Below are positions 6,498-9,964 of a DNA stretch of 9,964 bases, in pieces. How positions within the stretch are numbered: the first letter of the stretch is position 1; each line of letters opens with the position of its first letter. A model generated the notes under the pieces. That model ran no database searches. It was not told the origin of the DNA and saw nothing but the letters and a program-made list of their open reading frames with translations. Both the position numbers and the translations under genes were made by a program. The stretch is from an uncultured Synergistia bacterium (GTDB lineage: Bacteria; Eremiobacterota; SpSt-956; JAKJGF01). The DNA lies in contig CALARM010000131.1 of NCBI GenBank assembly GCA_937888925.1, positions 1 through 9,964 of the forward strand, written 5' to 3'.

Positions 6498-9400
6498 TTA
6501 TTTATTATCCTTAAAACCAAGAGACGATAGTACCCTGGAAATTCCTGTTTTCTTCTTTTCCTCTGTTTTTTTCTTTATTATCTTCATATATTCCATAAGT
6601 TCTGTTTTTATAAGAGGATTTTCTGTATTTGCAATATAATCTTCAAGTTTTGTCAGGCCATGTTCCAGCATATCTCCTCTGTAACAGACTTCGAGGAAAG
6701 ATTTATAATATTTTAATTCATCTCTGTTAAGATTTATAGCTATTTCAATATGTTCTATTCCGTCCGTATATTTACCTTCCAGCATATATATCTGTCCCAG
6801 ATACCATTCTGCTTCAGGCTGGTTTTTATTATAACGAATAGATTTTATCAGTTCCTGCTGTGCTACATCCGGTTTCCCGAATTTGAAATAAAGACTGCCC
6901 AGGAGGAAATAATATTCACCTTCCTGGGGAGCAAGAAATATGGCTTTTTTATAGGCCTGTATTGCCATATTAAGTTTTTTTGCTTTTTCATAAACCTGTC
7001 CCAGTATTGCAAATCCACGGGCATTTTTAGGATCATACATTACGGCTCTTTCAAGATATCTGGTGGCATAATCCAGATTTTCCATAATTAAATAACATTC
7101 CCCTATACCTCTGTTTGCTTCTGCCATTTTAAGATCAGCCCTGAGAGCTTCTTCGAAATATTTAAAAGCATGATTTACATTTTTCAATTTAATATAAATT
7201 GTTCCCATATCACAGTAGGTATCTGCAAGAAGAGCCGGGTCATTATTAGCGCTCTGTTTTGCAATATTAATGACCTTTTCGAAAGCACCGAGGGATTCCT
7301 GATAAAGACCTTTTTGAAGATAGGCTTTACCGAGATAGCTATAGGCAAGCTGGTTGTTTTGCTCCAGACTGATAGATTTTTCATATTCTCTTATGGCCAG
7401 ATTGGTCATGCCCTGCTGGGCATAGGCTTTTCCACGCAGATTATAATTAAGGGCAGAATTGGGGTCCATCTCTATCGCTTTCCCAAGTTCTTTTATGGCT
7501 TCTCCTATATTACCCTGTGCTTCAAGGGCTACCCCCATAGCTCTTCTTATATCAGGGCCATCTATGCCGAGCCTTATTACCTTTCTTAATTCTTCTATGG
7601 CAGGGCCATGCTGGTTTAAAAATATACAGGTCATAGCCAGGTCTTTTCGCTTTTTAGGGCTCAGGGGATCGGTGAGAACTGCTGACTGAAAATGTCTCAG
7701 ACTGTCGGCAAGTCTGTTCTTTTTTACATATAAATGACCGAGTATACTGTGACTGTCAGAATCATTGTAATTCAATGAAAAAGCTGCTTCCAGTTCGGAT
7801 ATGGCGGCATCTATCATATTTTTTTTATAATAAATTAATCCCAGTTTACCATGACCTTCTGCATGGTTACAGTCCAGTTGTATAACCCTTTTGTATTCTT
7901 CAAGGGCAAAATCATATTTTTCCAGTAAAAAATAAAGGGAAGCAAGTCTGTAATGGGAAATTACATTATTCGGATCCAGAAATATGGATTCTTCATATTC
8001 TTTTTCTGCAAAATTATATTTTTTAATTTTACTATAAAGATAACCGAGTTCACAGTGAGCCTTTGGATCATCACTTCCGTATTCAAAGCTCTTTTCGAAA
8101 CATTTTATGGCATCATCATCTTTTCCCAGTTGAAGATAAAGAAAACCCAGGGCATTCCATGCTTTGCAATCTTCGGGATTCTTTAAAATAATCCTGTTAT
8201 ACTGGCCTATTGCGTCTCCCGTATAACCCTGTTTCGCATAAAGATCTCCCAGATCCAGGCAGATTTGAATATTATCGGGCTCCATTACCTGTGCTTTTTT
8301 TAATGTGAGTATAGCCTTTGTAAATTCTTTCTTTTCCACATACAGATCTGCCATAAGGGAAAACATCTCAAAATCCTGCTCACCTTTTTCCATTGCCAGT
8401 TCGAGTTTTTCCAGAGCCATATCTACTTTTTGCAGGGTTGCATAAATAACCCCCAGTTCTCTCAGGGCAGATCTGTTACCGTAATCATGTTTTAAAATAT
8501 CGTTATAACATTTTATGGCATTATCAAGTTTTCCCTGCCTTGTATAAATAAGAGCCAGTTTAAAATAGGCTTCGGTTAATTTCGGATTTATTTCCAGAGC
8601 CTGTTCATATTCGGTAATTGCCAGATCAGGTTTACCTTCTTCCAGTAATTCATTTCCTTTTTTTAAGTGAGCAAGGGGGTCCTTCGGGGGAGGTTTGGGA
8701 GGAGGCGGTTTCGGAACAGTTACTACAGGAGAAGCATAGGATGGCAGTTCCACAGGTTTTTCAGCAGGTTTTTTCTCTTCTGTTTTAGCAGGTTTTTTCT
8801 CTTCAGTTTTTTTAGCAGGTTTTTTGTCATCCGGTTTTTTAGATTTTTTCTCTTTTTTTCTTCCCGGTAACTTTTCTCCGCAGGCAAGGCAGTATTCTTC
8901 TTTTTCAGCATTTTCGTATTTACATTTCGGACAGAGTTTTTCATCACTTTTTACTTCTTCTTCGTCATCATCAAAATCTACCTGTTCAAACCACCATTTA
9001 CTGTCATGTTTTTCAAAAAGAATTTCGTGATCAGACATTCTTTTCTGAAGCTGCTGTTCCTGTCTTAACTTTGACTGGGCAAAAGCATCCCATTGAGAAG
9101 CATAATTACCTTTATTCGCTCCTGCTGTATCTCGTCCAAGAAGTTCATCTAAAAATTCTCCTGCAGTTTGAAACCTGTCATCAGGATTTTTCTCAAGGGC
9201 TTTTAATATGGCTTTTTCAATTCTCTTCGGTATTTCCGGATTATGCTGTGACGGGCTGGGGGGACGTGATTCTATATGCTGTTTGATTAATACGGGAATA
9301 CTTGTTGCTTCAAAAGGTAATTTCTGTGTGAGCATCTGATATAAAATAACACCTACGGAATAAATGTCAGATCTCCTGTCTGCATGGAGACCCTGTGCCT

Positions 9401-9941
9401 GTTCCGGAGAAAAATAGGTAAGAGTGCCGAATATTTCACCTGCCATGGTGAGATTATGAACACCTTCAAGACAGGCGAGACCGAAATCCATAACTTTTAC
9501 TATATTTAATCTTGTTATCATTATGTTTTCAGGTTTTATATCTCTGTGGACAATATTCTGACTGTGGGCATAATCAAGGGCCTGACATACAGGTGTTATA
9601 AGTGTTATACCTTCTTCTATCTCAAGAGGTTTACCCTTTTTTTCCATATAATCCCATAGAGTAGTTTCTCCGTCAAGATATTCCATTACTATATAAGGGA
9701 CACCGCTACTTTCTTCACCTATATCATAAATACTTACTATATTGGGATGTATAAGACGGGATGCAAGTTTTGCTTCCTGAAGAAATCTCGTAACAGCTTC
9801 TTTGCTGCGGGCAAGTTTCGGAGGAAGGACTTTTACTGCTACATCTCTTTCCAGAATAGGATCCTTACCTTTATAAACTATTGCCATTCCACCGCGGCCA
9901 ATTTCCTCTATTATTTCATAACGACCTATATTGGTTGCCAT
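6498..9941 (-). CDS. Soluble Hanks-type Ser/Thr protein kinase with zinc ribbon and about 20 TPRs
   Basis: A 1147-residue multidomain protein. The kinase domain (about 8-268) has every key element: glycine loop GRGGMAIVYKG (15-25), Lys37 in VAVK, helix-C Glu56, HRDIKPEN (132-139, Asp134 the catalytic base), DFG (152-154), and a GTLTYFSPEQ activation segment (172-181) with likely autophosphorylation threonines. It is an RD-type kinase and should phosphorylate Ser/Thr. Next come an acidic stretch (321-332), a four-Cys zinc ribbon (Cys337, 340, 351, 354, as CPKC then CLAC), a Lys/Pro/Ala/Glu-rich linker (360-420), then 20 TPRs (422-1109): thirteen of 34 residues, two of 38 (864-939), five of 34, and a basic tail. 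No transmembrane helix is seen, unlike PknB-type kinases, so it is probably cytoplasmic. TPRs form a protein-binding superhelix. It is the first visible gene of the operon. AGGGTGA, 3 bases before the ATG, serves as the ribosome site. Substrates are unknown. Confidence 0.95.
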   Translation of the reverse strand: MATNIGRYEIIEEIGRGGMAIVYKGKDPILERDVAVKVLPPKLARSKEAVTRFLQEAKLASRLIHPNIVSIYDIGEESSGVPYIVMEYLDGETTLWDYMEKKGKPLEIEEGITLITPVCQALDYAHSQNIVHRDIKPENIMITRLNIVKVMDFGLACLEGVHNLTMAGEIFGTLTYFSPEQAQGLHADRRSDIYSVGVILYQMLTQKLPFEATSIPVLIKQHIESRPPSPSQHNPEIPKRIEKAILKALEKNPDDRFQTAGEFLDELLGRDTAGANKGNYASQWDAFAQSKLRQEQQLQKRMSDHEILFEKHDSKWWFEQVDFDDDEEEVKSDEKLCPKCKYENAEKEEYCLACGEKLPGRKKEKKSKKPDDKKPAKKTEEKKPAKTEEKKPAEKPVELPSYASPVVTVPKPPPPKPPPKDPLAHLKKGNELLEEGKPDLAITEYEQALEINPKLTEAYFKLALIYTRQGKLDNAIKCYNDILKHDYGNRSALRELGVIYATLQKVDMALEKLELAMEKGEQDFEMFSLMADLYVEKKEFTKAILTLKKAQVMEPDNIQICLDLGDLYAKQGYTGDAIGQYNRIILKNPEDCKAWNALGFLYLQLGKDDDAIKCFEKSFEYGSDDPKAHCELGYLYSKIKKYNFAEKEYEESIFLDPNNVISHYRLASLYFLLEKYDFALEEYKRVIQLDCNHAEGHGKLGLIYYKKNMIDAAISELEAAFSLNYNDSDSHSILGHLYVKKNRLADSLRHFQSAVLTDPLSPKKRKDLAMTCIFLNQHGPAIEELRKVIRLGIDGPDIRRAMGVALEAQGNIGEAIKELGKAIEMDPNSALNYNLRGKAYAQQGMTNLAIREYEKSISLEQNNQLAYSYLGKAYLQKGLYQESLGAFEKVINIAKQSANNDPALLADTYCDMGTIYIKLKNVNHAFKYFEEALRADLKMAEANRGIGECYLIMENLDYATRYLERAVMYDPKNARGFAILGQVYEKAKKLNMAIQAYKKAIFLAPQEGEYYFLLGSLYFKFGKPDVAQQELIKSIRYNKNQPEAEWYLGQIYMLEGKYTDGIEHIEIAINLNRDELKYYKSFLEVCYRGDMLEHGLTKLEDYIANTENPLIKTELMEYMKIIKKKTEEKKKTGISRVLSSLGFKDNK
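8763..8831 (-). repeat. In-gene imperfect tandem repeat encoding the Lys/Pro linker
   Basis: An 18-bp segment beginning AGCAGGTTTTTT (plus strand) recurs at 8763, 8787 and 8814, spaced 24 and 27 bases. It encodes the repeated KKPAK/EEKKPA peptide of the kinase linker (about residues 371-393). Spacings are multiples of three, so copy changes keep the frame. This is ordinary low-complexity linker expansion. Confidence 0.8.
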
Positions 9942-9954
9942 AATTCACCCTGTT

Positions 9955-9964
9955 CGTGACGCGT
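9955..9964 (+). repeat. Start of a further heptamer array at the right edge
   Basis: The last ten bases, CGTGACGCGT, look like one CGTGACG unit plus the first bases of the next, close to the CGTGATG units at 5401. They lie 14 bases upstream of the kinase start codon. Only ten bases are visible, so this is tentative, and any promoter of the operon lies outside the window. Confidence 0.4.

Noticed and set aside
7170..7589. 139-residue plus-strand open frame opposite the kinase gene
   Set aside because: It lies antisense to the regular TPR region, whose 34-residue periodicity is intact in the minus frame. Other plus-strand frames across 6750-9959 are shadows for the same reason.

Overview
The window is AT-rich bacterial DNA with five protein-coding genes, two of them transcribed away from a shared 239-bp control region. 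It suggests a diderm (outer-membrane) bacterium. The left-edge gene encodes a signal peptide, one S-layer-homology (SLH) domain, a coiled coil and a long beta-strand-rich region, the layout of SLH porins that tie the outer membrane to the cell wall in Negativicutes, Cyanobacteria, Thermus/Thermotoga-like lineages and several uncultured phyla. A chemoreceptor behind a sigma-28 type promoter suggests flagellar motility. Species or phylum cannot be named from sequence alone; a deep-branching or candidate phylum is plausible.

Layout. 1-2252 (minus): 3'-truncated SLH porin. 2253-2491: divergent regulatory region with a near-consensus sigma-28 promoter facing right and a weaker possible promoter facing left. 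2492-4177 (plus): methyl-accepting chemotaxis protein. 4165-4234: ten tandem copies of a 7-bp unit, which supply the chemoreceptor stop codon. 4245-9941 (minus): a probable three-gene operon, read right to left: a giant soluble Ser/Thr kinase with a zinc ribbon and 20 TPRs, a membrane-anchored or exported six-bladed NHL beta-propeller, and an exported NodB-family polysaccharide deacetylase with a C-terminal domain resembling copper-amine-oxidase N-terminal repeats.

The most unusual signal is in the gaps. All three gaps downstream of the chemoreceptor, and the few bases at the right edge, carry heptanucleotide repeats of a related kind (CAGTGAC, CGTGATG, CAGTAAT and variants). Within the operon gaps the heptamers form inverted pairs that can fold into long hairpins. 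Each array begins at, or within a few bases of, the stop codon of the preceding gene. Most units contain TGA or TAA, and because 7 and 3 share no factor, a few units place a stop in every reading frame. In both inverted arrays the stops are met when reading inward from either side. I know of heptamer families called STRR repeats in cyanobacteria; whether these belong to any described family needs a genome-wide search.

Working model (inference): the kinase, propeller and deacetylase may form an envelope-related signalling and remodelling operon, with the kinase as the cytoplasmic hub. The porin and chemoreceptor are separate transcription units.
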